Below, piece by piece: positions 1 to 6,213 of a stretch of DNA of 7,801 bases (its first letter is position 1; each line of letters opens with the position of its first letter). A program made the position numbers and the translations under genes. The notes below the pieces were generated by a model, which had not been told where the DNA came from, did not search any database, and saw only the letters and a list, made by a program, of their open reading frames with translations. The stretch is from contig CAITEL010000222.1 of the NCBI GenBank assembly GCA_903891375.1, positions 1 through 7,801 on the forward strand, written 5' to 3'. The DNA is from an uncultured Neisseriaceae bacterium. GTDB lineage: Bacteria > Pseudomonadota > Gammaproteobacteria > Burkholderiales > UBA11063.

Positions 1-954
1 ACTGGAATGGTTTTCTGTGCATTAGCTTTGCTTATTGCTTTACTTTGTTACTTAGTTTTTTCTAGTCGTTTTAAATTATCGGATAATCAGGTCGGGAAAA
101 AACATAGTAATAAGAAAATACGAACTATAGGTATTGTGATATTATCATTATTAATTAGCTATCTATTGAGTTTGCTTTTACCTTACGAAGATATAACCAG
201 ATTAATTTTCTATGTAATGACAGGTGGAGTTTTACTTTCATATTTAATAACAGCTAGTAAATTACATAAAAATGAAGCACAAGGAATGTACGTAGCATTG
301 ATTTTGCTCTTACAGGCGGTTATATTTTGGGTGTTGTATATGCAGCTATTTAGTAATCTGGCTTGTTTATCTAGCAAGAGCGTAAATCTTAATTTTATAG
401 GTTATGTGCTTCCTCATGGTTTTATTCAAATATTTAATCCGTTATTTATTATAATACTTTCACCAATATTGGCTAGAGTATATGAAAAATTCCATAATAA
501 ATCAATTGACATTCATATTCCAACAAAATTTGCTTATGGGATGTTTATGTTATGTATTAGTTTTTTTATTTTAGGCGTATTATGTAGTTATGCATTAAAT
601 AATAATTTGGTTATATCAGTTGCTTGGTTATTTATTGTTATCGGATTTTATTCCGTAGCTGAATTATTAATAATTGCGGTGGGCCCATCTATGGTGGCTA
701 AATTACTCCCCAAAAGGATGGGTGGTTATGCACAGGGTATTTGGTATTTAACTTGCGCCATGGGTATTAAAATCGGAGCAAATATTTCAGATGTTTCAAG
801 TTTTAACCAATATAATTGTGTTAATAACAACTTGAGAGATTTTAAAAGTTTTTGTTATATCAATGGAACAATCGCTGTAATTATCACTTTTCTAGTTTTT
901 TTAATATTGAGACGTCTGAATAATAAAATAATAAGTATTATGCAACATAAATAA
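1..954 (+). CDS. POT-family proton-dependent peptide transporter, C-terminal part (5' truncated by window)
   Basis: Inner-membrane symporter importing di-/tripeptides with protons (POT/PTR family of the major facilitator superfamily). The frame is open from base 1, so the gene starts upstream; about 317 residues are present against roughly 480-500 for the family, that is the C-terminal two thirds. Visible hydrophobic helices lie near residues 2-20, 40-60, 66-83, 94-113, 130-155, 174-196, 201-222 and 286-307, counted from the Met codon at position 7. Two blocks are diagnostic: FWVLYMQ followed by FNPLFIIILSPILARVYEKF, matching the DtpA-type FFVLYSQ...LNPFWIIIGSPILA segment, and SVAELLIIAVGPSMVAKLLP followed by GIWYLTCAMG, matching the POT SxGE...GxSMVTKLAP block. 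The canonical PTSL after that TM7 segment reads FSNL here, so substrate range could differ. A dtpA/dtpB-like symbol cannot be chosen from this fragment. No strong terminator follows the stop. Confidence 0.9.
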   Translation, partial: TGMVFCALALLIALLCYLVFSSRFKLSDNQVGKKHSNKKIRTIGIVILSLLISYLLSLLLPYEDITRLIFYVMTGGVLLSYLITASKLHKNEAQGMYVALILLLQAVIFWVLYMQLFSNLACLSSKSVNLNFIGYVLPHGFIQIFNPLFIIILSPILARVYEKFHNKSIDIHIPTKFAYGMFMLCISFFILGVLCSYALNNNLVISVAWLFIVIGFYSVAELLIIAVGPSMVAKLLPKRMGGYAQGIWYLTCAMGIKIGANISDVSSFNQYNCVNNNLRDFKSFCYINGTIAVIITFLVFLILRRLNNKIISIMQHK

Positions 955-1100
955 TAAACCGTGACTCAGGCGTTGTTGCATGAATACCTATAAACCAATG
1001 CATTGACAATGATTTTCGTTCTTTTTTCATATAAAACCTGCGAAAAATTATTTTTTAATCTCTTTGGGTATAATTCCTCGTAGCTTGCTGTGACACTGTC

Positions 1101-1120
1101 ATACCAGCGAAGGCTGGTAT
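1101..1120. repeat. REP-like palindrome (8-bp stem, 4-base loop)
   Basis: ATACCAGC and GCTGGTAT pair perfectly around the loop GAAG. The wider context (GTC before, CCAG after) matches the short 'GTCATACC.GCGAAGGC.GGTATCCAG' type of intergenic palindrome that I recall from many proteobacterial genomes. It is therefore probably one of several dispersed copies in this genome, although only one is in the window. It could form a stem in either transcript. No transposase or flanking duplication is visible. Confidence 0.55.
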
Positions 1121-1160
1121 CCAGCCCTTGCTCTGTAAAAAATTTTTGCACTAAACATAC

Positions 1161-1185
1161 CTCGCATCTTGCCGCGAGATTTTTG
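1161..1185 (+). terminator. Weak terminator-like hairpin
   Basis: CTCGC (1161-1165) and GCGAG (1174-1178) form a 5-bp GC-rich stem with an 8-base loop, followed by ATTTTTG. The stem is short and the T run has five bases, so this is a marginal Rho-independent terminator on the + strand. It lies about 210 bases after the transporter stop and just before the next promoter, a sensible place for one. Confidence 0.3.
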
Positions 1186-1236
1186 ATCCTCCTAGAATAC
1201 AAAATAGCAGTAAAGTGTTAGATAAAAATGCTTGGA

Positions 1237-1248
1237 TTGTGCTATAAT
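1237..1248 (+). promoter_or_regulatory. Extended -10 promoter for the coiled-coil gene
   Basis: TTGTGCTATAAT contains a perfect TGnTATAAT extended -10 (TG at 1240-1241, TATAAT at 1243-1248). The best -35 candidates around 1218-1225 (TTAGAT and neighbours) are poor, as is usual when the extended -10 carries recognition. Transcription from about 1255 would leave a leader of roughly 55 bases before the ATG at 1310. Nearly the same 12-mer, one base different, occurs upstream of glyS at 3840-3851. Confidence 0.55.
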
Positions 1249-1309
1249 AATGTAAAGTAATTAATAATTTGATTAATTCGTGTATAGTTACAAATAAGGT
1301 TATGATACA

Positions 1310-1681
1310 ATGGCAATAAAATATTTTGATACGCTGGATTTTGTGAGAAAATCTCGTGCGTTGGGCGCTTCTGAAGATTTAACAGAATTTCAAGTAAGGC
1401 AAATTGAACTGGCTATAGAAAATGCAGTAGCAGAAGTTAAAAGTGAAGTGAAATCAAAAAATATAGCTTCAAAATCTGATGTTACAGAAGCAGAACTAAG
1501 GTTACAAAAAGAAATAGAAGTTATACGTAAGGAAATCAAAGAAGTTGAATTAAATTTACAAAAAGAAATCAAAGAAGTTACATTGTTAGTGGCACACTCC
1601 AAGATTCAAACGCTCATTTGGATTGGAGTGAATACAGCCTTTATGCTCGGCATAATGGCAAAAGGTTTTCACTGGTGGTAA
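1310..1681 (+). CDS. Small coiled-coil protein with C-terminal membrane anchor (DUF1640-like)
   Basis: 123-residue protein of unknown function. The N-terminal part (1-25: FDTLDFVRKSRALGAS..) and the following acidic/basic helix resemble the DUF1640 / CCDC90-like coiled-coil family, whose bacterial members are short proteins with a central coiled coil and one C-terminal transmembrane helix. Residues about 30-95 are rich in E/K with heptad-like hydrophobics and hold a tandem motif, LQKEIEVIRKEIKEVE then LQKEIKEVT. The DNA repeats here too (about 1501-1526 and 1554-1580), which suggests internal duplication. Residues about 100-119 (LIWIGVNTAFMLGIMAKGF) form the membrane segment, so the coil would lie in the cytoplasm or periplasm close to the inner membrane. 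The ATG at 1310 has a weak AAGG 10 bases upstream and a good promoter at 1237-1248. Its stop is 6 bases before repeat copy A. The family is assigned by resemblance only; the function is not known. Confidence 0.75.
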   Translation: MAIKYFDTLDFVRKSRALGASEDLTEFQVRQIELAIENAVAEVKSEVKSKNIASKSDVTEAELRLQKEIEVIRKEIKEVELNLQKEIKEVTLLVAHSKIQTLIWIGVNTAFMLGIMAKGFHWW

Positions 1682-1687
1682 TATCTT

Positions 1688-1794
1688 TATACTTAGCATG
1701 GGCACAAATTGAGGTTTTTGATGAGCGATGCTGTGTTACTCTCGTACATCAGGAGCGAAAGCGGAAAGCGTGGTACATGCCTGTGCTAAGTATA
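1688..1794 (+). repeat. Structured dispersed repeat, copy A (107 bp, 17-bp terminal inverted repeats)
   Basis: The left arm TATACTTAGCATGGGCA (1688-1704) pairs along its whole length with the right arm TGCCTGTGCTAAGTATA (1778-1794), using two G-T wobbles. Inside are the conserved CAAATTGAGGTTTTTGATG and CATCAGGAG segments, an apical hairpin (TGT-T-AC / GTACA, 1734-1748, loop TCTC) and a 2-bp GC stem closed by a GAAA tetraloop (1755-1762). A second copy lies at 3903-4006. It fills the gap between two convergent genes, 6 bases after the stop of the coiled-coil gene and 4 bases from the stop of the outer-membrane fragment, so it could block read-through both ways. No T tract follows, so it is not a classic terminator. 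Ends in TATA suit insertion at TA. It may be a MITE, an RPE-like palindrome or an RNA-producing element. Confidence 0.85.
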
Positions 1795-1798
1795 TAAG

Positions 1799-2047
1799 TT
1801 AAAATACGTAATTCATTCCTAAGCTTATATAATTAGTATTACCGAAACTAAAGTTACCCGATGATGGATTAGTATTAATAGTTACAGCTGGTGCTGTATT
1901 TATGTAATAACTATCCATTAAATTAAAACTAACGTGTTCAGTTAAATTATACTCAGCACCTGCACCTAATAAAACAGCAAAATTATTACTATTATTGGTT
2001 ACTGATTGTGATTTACCCGCAATATTAGCATAAAATGAGCTGATCAC
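1799..2047 (-). pseudogene. C-terminal remnant of an outer-membrane beta-barrel protein
   Basis: About 82 codons are open and read as the end of an OmpA-like/opacity-type beta-barrel porin (8-stranded OMP_b-brl class). Alternating polar/hydrophobic strands (FAVLLGAGAEYNL, VSFNLMDSYYI, TNYISLGMNYVF) are visible, with the terminal aromatic F that serves as the BAM recognition signal. Full members have about 180-230 residues plus a signal peptide. Here the frame is closed by a TAA three codons before the GTG at 2047, no signal peptide exists, and the N-terminal strands are missing. The break lies next to a 25-bp perfect palindrome (2082-2106), and only about 115 bases remain before hemE. I infer a decayed fragment that is probably not functional. 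A short real protein starting at GTG is unlikely because it could not be exported. Confidence 0.7.
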
Positions 2048-2081
2048 GTGAATTTAAATATAAACGCCTTTGCAACGTGCG

Positions 2082-2106
2082 AATAAGTATATATTATATA
2101 CTTATT
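2082..2106. repeat. Perfect 25-bp AT-rich palindrome between hemE and the OMP remnant
   Basis: Arms AATAAGTATATA (2082-2093) and TATATACTTATT (2095-2106) are exact reverse complements around a single central T. It lies about 60 bases past the hemE stop, so it could end or stabilise the minus-strand rppH-hemE transcript, but no T run follows on either strand. TATACTT also forms the outer tip of the 1688/3903 repeats, so a common origin is possible but not shown. Confidence 0.6.
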
Positions 2107-2164
2107 GCGAATAGAAGAGCGGAGAAAATAATATACTAAATGCGATTATGCTAGCAAGTGATTT

Positions 2165-3229
2165 TTACATTTTGGCGCTTAATTCATGTACTATATCTAC
2201 AAGGTAGCTAACATGATCAGGGTTTGTGATGGGTAGCACCCCATGTCCCAGATTAAACACATGTCCAGATATATTTCCATTATTTGCATTGGCATATGCG
2301 TTTAAAATTCGAACTACTTCTTTTTTTATTGAAGATTTATCGCCAACTGCAAGAACAACTGGGTCTAAATTTCCTTGTAATCCAACTGTAGATGTAATCA
2401 CCTTTTTTGCATTGGCAATATTTATTGTCCAGTCAAGCCCTAGCGCATTAGTCTGGGTTTTTGCCATGTGGGTAAGCCATAGCCCGCCACCTTTGGTAAA
2501 TACTATATTCGGAATGATAACCTCATTATGTTCTTTTTTTACCGCATCAAGTATTTTTTGTAAGTATGGCAGTGAAAACTCTAGGTAAGCATTTTCGGAT
2601 AATACGCCACCCCAACTGTCAAAGAGCATAACAACATCTGCGCCTGCTTCAATTTGAGCATTCAGGTATAAAATAACTGCTTGCGATATTTTATTTAGAA
2701 GCCGATGGCTTGCTTCGGGGTTATTAAATAGCCATTTTTTTACGGTGACGTAGTCGGTGCTACTACCACCTTCTAACATATAGCAGGCTAAAGTAAACGG
2801 GGAGCCACTAAAACCAATTAGCGGGATATTAGGGCTAAGTTCGGCCTTTACATTTTTTATTGTGTTAAACACATAACTTAATTTATTAATAATATTGGAT
2901 ATATCAAGGTTATCAATATCTTCAACTGTGGTAATTTTTTTAGAGAATTTAGGGCCTTCATTTTCAACAAAATGTAAACCTAAGCCCATGGCATCAGGAA
3001 TAACTAAAATATCACTAAATAAAATTGCCGCATCAAGGTTAAATCGGTGTAATGGTTGTAATGTAACTTTGGTTGCTAGCTCTGGATTTGTGCATAAGTC
3101 CATAAAGCTACCAGCTTTACTTCTTAATTGTCGGTATTCTGGTAAATAGCGCCCAGCTTGGCGCATTAGCCAAATTGGGGTGTTATTAATTGGTTTATGA
3201 AGTATTGAATTAATTAAAGTTTTTGTCAT
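2165..3229 (-). CDS. hemE: Uroporphyrinogen decarboxylase
   Basis: Cytoplasmic enzyme (EC 4.1.1.37) that removes the four acetate carboxyls of uroporphyrinogen III to give coproporphyrinogen III in haem synthesis. The length of 354 residues is normal. Family signature 1 is present at residues 19-33 (IWLMRQAGRYLPEYR, with R23 and R27 for substrate carboxylates). Other key positions are the catalytic Asp in FSDI (D73), the Tyr in ACYMLEGGSS (Y150) and the His in FNLGHGVLP (H329). The second signature region (IGFSGSPFTLACYM, about 138-151) is intact. The ATG at 3229 gives the standard start just before the PIWLMRQ block; a weak AGG lies 9 bases upstream. It begins 33 bases after the rppH stop, so the two are probably co-transcribed. 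No other haem gene is in the window. Confidence 0.97.
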   Translation of the reverse strand: MTKTLINSILHKPINNTPIWLMRQAGRYLPEYRQLRSKAGSFMDLCTNPELATKVTLQPLHRFNLDAAILFSDILVIPDAMGLGLHFVENEGPKFSKKITTVEDIDNLDISNIINKLSYVFNTIKNVKAELSPNIPLIGFSGSPFTLACYMLEGGSSTDYVTVKKWLFNNPEASHRLLNKISQAVILYLNAQIEAGADVVMLFDSWGGVLSENAYLEFSLPYLQKILDAVKKEHNEVIIPNIVFTKGGGLWLTHMAKTQTNALGLDWTINIANAKKVITSTVGLQGNLDPVVLAVGDKSSIKKEVVRILNAYANANNGNISGHVFNLGHGVLPITNPDHVSYLVDIVHELSAKM

Positions 3230-3262
3230 ACAGTTACAGCCTGATTCTAAATTTTTATTTGT

Positions 3263-3733
3263 TTAAGTGTTTAAGTATATTGATAATTGTGTGAGAGCTT
3301 TTTTATAAACTTCTTGTTTAAAGTTTATTACTAACTCTATAGGTTTCCAGTAGTTTATCCACCGCCAAGCATCAAACTCTTGCTCTTTATGGTATTTTAC
3401 GTTAATTTCATGTTCTTTTCCAACAAATCGTAATAGGTACCAAATTTGTTTTTGCCCACGGTAAATTTTAGTACTGTGCCTATTGTAGGTCGATGGAACA
3501 TCATAATATAGCCAGTTTTCGGTATGACCAATAATTTTTACGTGTTCAGGCGATAACCCAAGTTCCTCGTTTAACTCACGTAGCATGGCATGTTCAATAG
3601 CTTCATTTTCATAAATTCCTCCCTGAGGGAATTGCCATGAGGTATCGCCTTTTCTTTTGCCCCAGAATGCTAAATCATCTTTATTTAGAAGTACTATACC
3701 CACATTTAATCTGTAACCGTCTTTATCTATCAT
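3263..3733 (-). CDS. rppH: RNA pyrophosphohydrolase (Nudix hydrolase)
   Basis: RppH/NudH removes pyrophosphate from 5'-triphosphorylated mRNA, which starts RNase E-dependent decay, and also hydrolyses diadenosine polyphosphates. The protein has 156 residues, normal for the family. The complete Nudix box GX5EX7REUXEEXGU is at residues 38-60, with the metal-binding REL-EE at 52-57. It is preceded by TSWQFPQGG, and GQKQIWYLLR and EFDAWRWINYW are also typical. Two ATG codons are adjacent (3736 and 3733). I choose the second because the family begins MID(K/D)xGYR and because GAGAGG (3740-3745) lies 6 bases from it, against 3 from the first. The sequence looks most like betaproteobacterial RppH. 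It leads a likely rppH-hemE unit and is divergent from glyS. Confidence 0.95.
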   Translation of the reverse strand: MIDKDGYRLNVGIVLLNKDDLAFWGKRKGDTSWQFPQGGIYENEAIEHAMLRELNEELGLSPEHVKIIGHTENWLYYDVPSTYNRHSTKIYRGQKQIWYLLRFVGKEHEINVKYHKEQEFDAWRWINYWKPIELVINFKQEVYKKALTQLSIYLNT

Positions 3734-3839
3734 CATGAACCTCTCGGTATATTACCTATATTTAATTACATAACGCAATTTTAACATATTTACGCTACCT
3801 ATTCGGCATTTATATAGAATTTTTAGCTATACTGTTAAT

Positions 3840-3851
3840 TTGTGCTAAAAT
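3840..3851 (+). promoter_or_regulatory. Extended -10 promoter upstream of repeat B and glyS
   Basis: TTGTGCTAAAAT carries an extended -10 (TG at 3843-3844, TAAAAT at 3846-3851) and differs by one base from the promoter at 1237-1248. The -35 candidate at 3823-3828 (TTAGCT, 17 bases away) is weak. A start near 3858 would place a small hairpin (GTGGAG-AAA-CTCTAC, 3857-3871) at the 5' end, followed by all of repeat copy B and then glyS. That gives a leader of about 170 bases. I infer that glyS is read from here; no other good + strand promoter was seen in the gap. Confidence 0.45.
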
Positions 3852-3902
3852 GTGGCGTGGAGAAACTCTACTTGAAAGAAACAAAATGTAACTACTGCTG
3901 AG

Positions 3903-4006
3903 TATACTTAGCACGGGCACAAATTGAGGTTTTTGATGAGCGCCGTGTACAATAAGTACATCAGGAGTGAAAACGGAAAGCGTGGTACATGCCCGTGTTA
4001 AGTATA
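3903..4006 (+). repeat. Structured dispersed repeat, copy B (104 bp), in the glyS leader
   Basis: Same element as 1688-1794 and in the same orientation. The left arm TATACTTAGCACGGGCA (3903-3919) pairs with the right arm TGCCCGTGTTAAGTATA (3990-4006) with a single G-T wobble. The apical hairpin is TGTAC-AATAA-GTACA (3946-3960), and the GAAA tetraloop (3969-3972) is closed by G-T/A-C in place of G-C/G-C. It ends 23 bases before the glyS ATG and 14 before its ribosome site, so the stem would fold in the glyS leader without covering the start. Part of it is open in the glyS frame from a GTG at 3967, which is judged not to be the start. Confidence 0.85.
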
Positions 4007-4020
4007 GTTACCAAATATAC

Positions 4021-4025
4021 GGAAG
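4021..4025 (+). promoter_or_regulatory. Ribosome binding site that fixes the glyS start
   Basis: GGAAG lies 4 bases before the ATG at 4030. This start gives the family N-terminus (TLLIEILTEELPP). The in-frame GTG at 3967 would instead add 21 residues derived from repeat copy B. The AGGAG there runs straight into the GTG with no spacer, so it cannot work as a normal ribosome site. Confidence 0.7.
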
Positions 4026-4029
4026 ATAT

Positions 4030-6108
4030 ATGAAGAACACTAACACTTTACTTATAGAAATTTTAACGGAAGAATTACCACCGATTAACCTGTTCCAGAA
4101 CATTGGTGAAGCATTTACACAAAATATACGTAATGAGCTTAAAAGTTTTTTATCAGAAAATATCGTAGCAACTGATAAAATCATTGTGACCCCGAGAAGA
4201 TTTGGTTGTATTTTGAATAATGTAAGTTATGTGGAACAAAATATGGAGATTGTGCGAAAAGGTCCTGCTGTTGCTACTTCACTTAATGGCGCAACGCCAA
4301 CTCCAGCATTACTTGGATTTATGCGCTCAGTAAATATTGAGTGTCATACAGATTTGGAACAAAAAGATGGTTATTTTTATGCCAAACAAACCAATAAGGG
4401 TAAAACTTTAAATGATGTTTTAACAGTGGCATTAACCACCGCAATTAAAAAACTGCCGATTGCTAAAAATATGCGTTGGGGGGATAACGATTATTCATTT
4501 GTACGGCCAGTACATAATTTATTAGTATTACATGGCACGGAAGTAGTTGAGTTAAGTGCTCAAGTATTGGGTTTAACTTCAGTAAACTACACTTATGGAC
4601 ATAGAATCTTGAGTAATGGGGCTATAACTATCGACTCAGCAGACAGTTATGTGACACAATTAACAAAAATTGGTAAAATAATCCCCGAATTTAACGCAAG
4701 AAAAGAATTAATTCAGCATGATTTGATCGTAAAAGCTGAAGAGTTAGGGCTTAAATTAAATGAAATACACGGACTTTTAGATGAAGTTACTGCCCTTGTC
4801 GAGTCTCCAGCAGTTTTAGGTGGAGAATTTGATAAAATTTTTCTGGAAGTTCCGCCAGAATGTTTGATTTTATCCATGGCTAAAAACCAGAAATATTTTG
4901 CGTTATTGGATAATAATAAAAAATTAACCAACAAGTTCTTATTTGTGGCAAATATTGCATCAAAAGATCCTAAAGTTATAATTAATGGTAATGAACGTGT
5001 TTTAAGTGCTCGCTTAGCTGACGCTAAATTCTTTTTTGATGTAGATAAAAAGCATCAACTGGGTGACTTTACACAAAAATTAGCTAATGTGGTTTATCAC
5101 AATAAGCTAGGAACTCAACTAGAGCGAGTTATACGGCTACAGAATATTGCAACTAATTTTGCAGATTTAGTTAGTGTGCCAAAAGACACAGCTGAGCATA
5201 CAGCGTATTTAATGAAAGCCGATTTAACTACCGAAATGGTTGGCGAATTCCCAGAAATCCAAGGCGTCATGGGTAAATATTATGCGTTAAATAATGGTGA
5301 AACAGTTGAGATAGCCAATGCAATTGAACAACATTATTATCCACGTTTTAGTGGTGATGTACTGCCTACAGATAAACTATCGATTTTAGTAGCGTTAGTC
5401 GATAAATTAGAAACTTTAGTTGGTATTTGGGGGATTGGTCTAGTACCTACAGGAGACAAAGATCCATTTGCATTAAGAAGAGCATCATTAGGAATTGTTA
5501 GAATATTATTAGTGAATCAATTAAATGTTACAGCATTATTAAATATGACATTTACAGCATTTTTGGATAAAAATCTTAATCCAAATACGGTAGAAGAGGT
5601 ATATCAATTTATTCTTCAACGGTTATTTAATTATTTAACCAGTAGCTCGGAATATAGCTTTAAAAACTCGTGTGTTCAAAGTATCTGTGCAACTAACCCA
5701 CAAATATTTTCACAAATTCCAATGTTGTTAAATAAACTGCAGAATTTTGCAGAAAATCCAAATAACCAATCAATTATTACAGCCAATAAACGTATTGAAA
5801 ATATTTTAAAGAAAAATCTAATTGCTACGGATAATGTAATAAAGTCAGAATTACTTATAGAAAAAGCCGAGTGTCAATTGTATGAAAAATATGCTACAGA
5901 ATCAGCGCAAATTGTACAGTATGCAAATTGTGGGCAATGGGATAAATATTTTGAAGGTTTGGAAGAGTTTAATTTATTAGTGGCTAATTTTTTTGATTCG
6001 GTGATGGTTATGGATGAAGATATAGCAATCCGTCATAATCGAATGGCGTTATTGCAAGGGTTATATGTGATGATGAATATACATTGCAAATTATCAGAGT
6101 TATCATAA
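4030..6108 (+). CDS. glyS: Glycyl-tRNA synthetase beta subunit
   Basis: Beta chain of the alpha2beta2 glycyl-tRNA synthetase (EC 6.1.1.14). The alpha chain GlyQ carries the aminoacylation site, while beta binds tRNA-Gly. From ATG 4030 it has 692 residues, close to the usual ~690. Landmarks are LLIEILTEELPP at 7-18; the tRNA-synthetase beta core with DLTTEMVGEFPEIQGVMGKY near 398-417; HYYPRFSGD near 435-443; LVPTGDKDPFALRRA near 471-485; and a C-terminal DALR-type anticodon-binding segment with FFDSVMVM and RHNRMALLQGL (about 655-678). No frame break is seen. glyQ normally lies just upstream, but here that place holds a promoter and repeat copy B. GlyS needs GlyQ, so glyQ must be elsewhere in the genome. 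gmhB follows after a 143-base gap holding a long palindrome. Confidence 0.97.
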   Translation: MKNTNTLLIEILTEELPPINLFQNIGEAFTQNIRNELKSFLSENIVATDKIIVTPRRFGCILNNVSYVEQNMEIVRKGPAVATSLNGATPTPALLGFMRSVNIECHTDLEQKDGYFYAKQTNKGKTLNDVLTVALTTAIKKLPIAKNMRWGDNDYSFVRPVHNLLVLHGTEVVELSAQVLGLTSVNYTYGHRILSNGAITIDSADSYVTQLTKIGKIIPEFNARKELIQHDLIVKAEELGLKLNEIHGLLDEVTALVESPAVLGGEFDKIFLEVPPECLILSMAKNQKYFALLDNNKKLTNKFLFVANIASKDPKVIINGNERVLSARLADAKFFFDVDKKHQLGDFTQKLANVVYHNKLGTQLERVIRLQNIATNFADLVSVPKDTAEHTAYLMKADLTTEMVGEFPEIQGVMGKYYALNNGETVEIANAIEQHYYPRFSGDVLPTDKLSILVALVDKLETLVGIWGIGLVPTGDKDPFALRRASLGIVRILLVNQLNVTALLNMTFTAFLDKNLNPNTVEEVYQFILQRLFNYLTSSSEYSFKNSCVQSICATNPQIFSQIPMLLNKLQNFAENPNNQSIITANKRIENILKKNLIATDNVIKSELLIEKAECQLYEKYATESAQIVQYANCGQWDKYFEGLEEFNLLVANFFDSVMVMDEDIAIRHNRMALLQGLYVMMNIHCKLSELS

Positions 6109-6213
6109 CTAATTACTTGCATCAATTCTATCGTCATATTTTGATGACTTATGTATATTTAATACACGGCGCCATCAAAATATTTAGATATAATTGCGCA
6201 TGTAATTAGTTAT
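6105..6213. repeat. 109-bp near-perfect palindrome at the glyS stop codon
   Basis: The outer arms ATAACTAATTAC (6105-6116) and GTAATTAGTTAT (6202-6213) are exact reverse complements, extended by TGC/GCA after one mismatch. Next come CAATT-TATC matches with small gaps, then exact inner arms ATATTTTGATG (6136-6146) and CATCAAAATAT (6173-6183), then a tip TGTAT-ATTTA-ATACA. About 50 bases per arm can thus pair. It overlaps the last bases of glyS (TAA at 6106-6108). It shares no sequence with the 1688/3903 repeats. It could end or attenuate glyS transcription, protect the mRNA 3' end, or be a MITE. A TATAAT (6189-6194) lies in its right arm without a good -35. TGCATCAATT is directly repeated at 6118-6127 and 6219-6228. 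Confidence 0.75.

Larger units (their letters stand above)
955..1309. other. Intergenic region with REP-like hairpin and promoter, no convincing gene
   Basis: This 355-base stretch separates the transporter from the coiled-coil gene. It holds a REP-like hairpin (1101-1120), a weak terminator-like hairpin (1161-1185) and a promoter (1237-1248), listed separately. A 78-codon minus-strand frame (966-1202) crosses it, but its peptide resembles no family I know and its middle is made of the hairpin repeat, so I do not call it a gene. The piece GGCGTTGTTGCATGAAT (970-986) recalls the ends of some insertion sequences. No transposase sequence is present, so an IS remnant is only a possibility. Confidence 0.5.

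Noticed and set aside
966..1202. 78-codon minus-strand open frame
   Set aside because: It runs through the REP-like hairpin, has no family resemblance, no ribosome site I trust, and looks like noncoding sequence that happens to be open.
1688..1794. Repeat copy A as a Rho-independent terminator
   Set aside because: The stem is long, but the loop is about 70 bases and no T tract follows, and a copy also sits in a leader; terminator function is not its defining feature.
3850..3891. 13-codon ORF (MWRGETLLERNKM) as a glyS leader peptide
   Set aside because: Its ATG overlaps the -10 box, so it would not be in the transcript; no glycine codon run is present.
1688..4006. CRISPR array or attachment site pair from the two repeats
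   Set aside because: Only two copies, about 2.2 kb apart, with ordinary housekeeping genes between them and no integrase or cas gene.
3967..4029. Upstream GTG start for glyS
   Set aside because: The extra 21 residues come from repeat copy B, AGGAG has no spacing to the GTG, and the ATG at 4030 has GGAAG and gives the family N-terminus.
3737..4029. Glycine riboswitch or T-box in front of glyS
   Set aside because: No recognisable glycine aptamer or T-box sequence; the only structures are a 6-bp hairpin and repeat copy B.
6184..6200. Promoter for gmhB at TATAAT 6189-6194
   Set aside because: The -10 is perfect but no reasonable -35 or extended TG exists and it is part of the palindrome arm, so it is only mentioned, not called.
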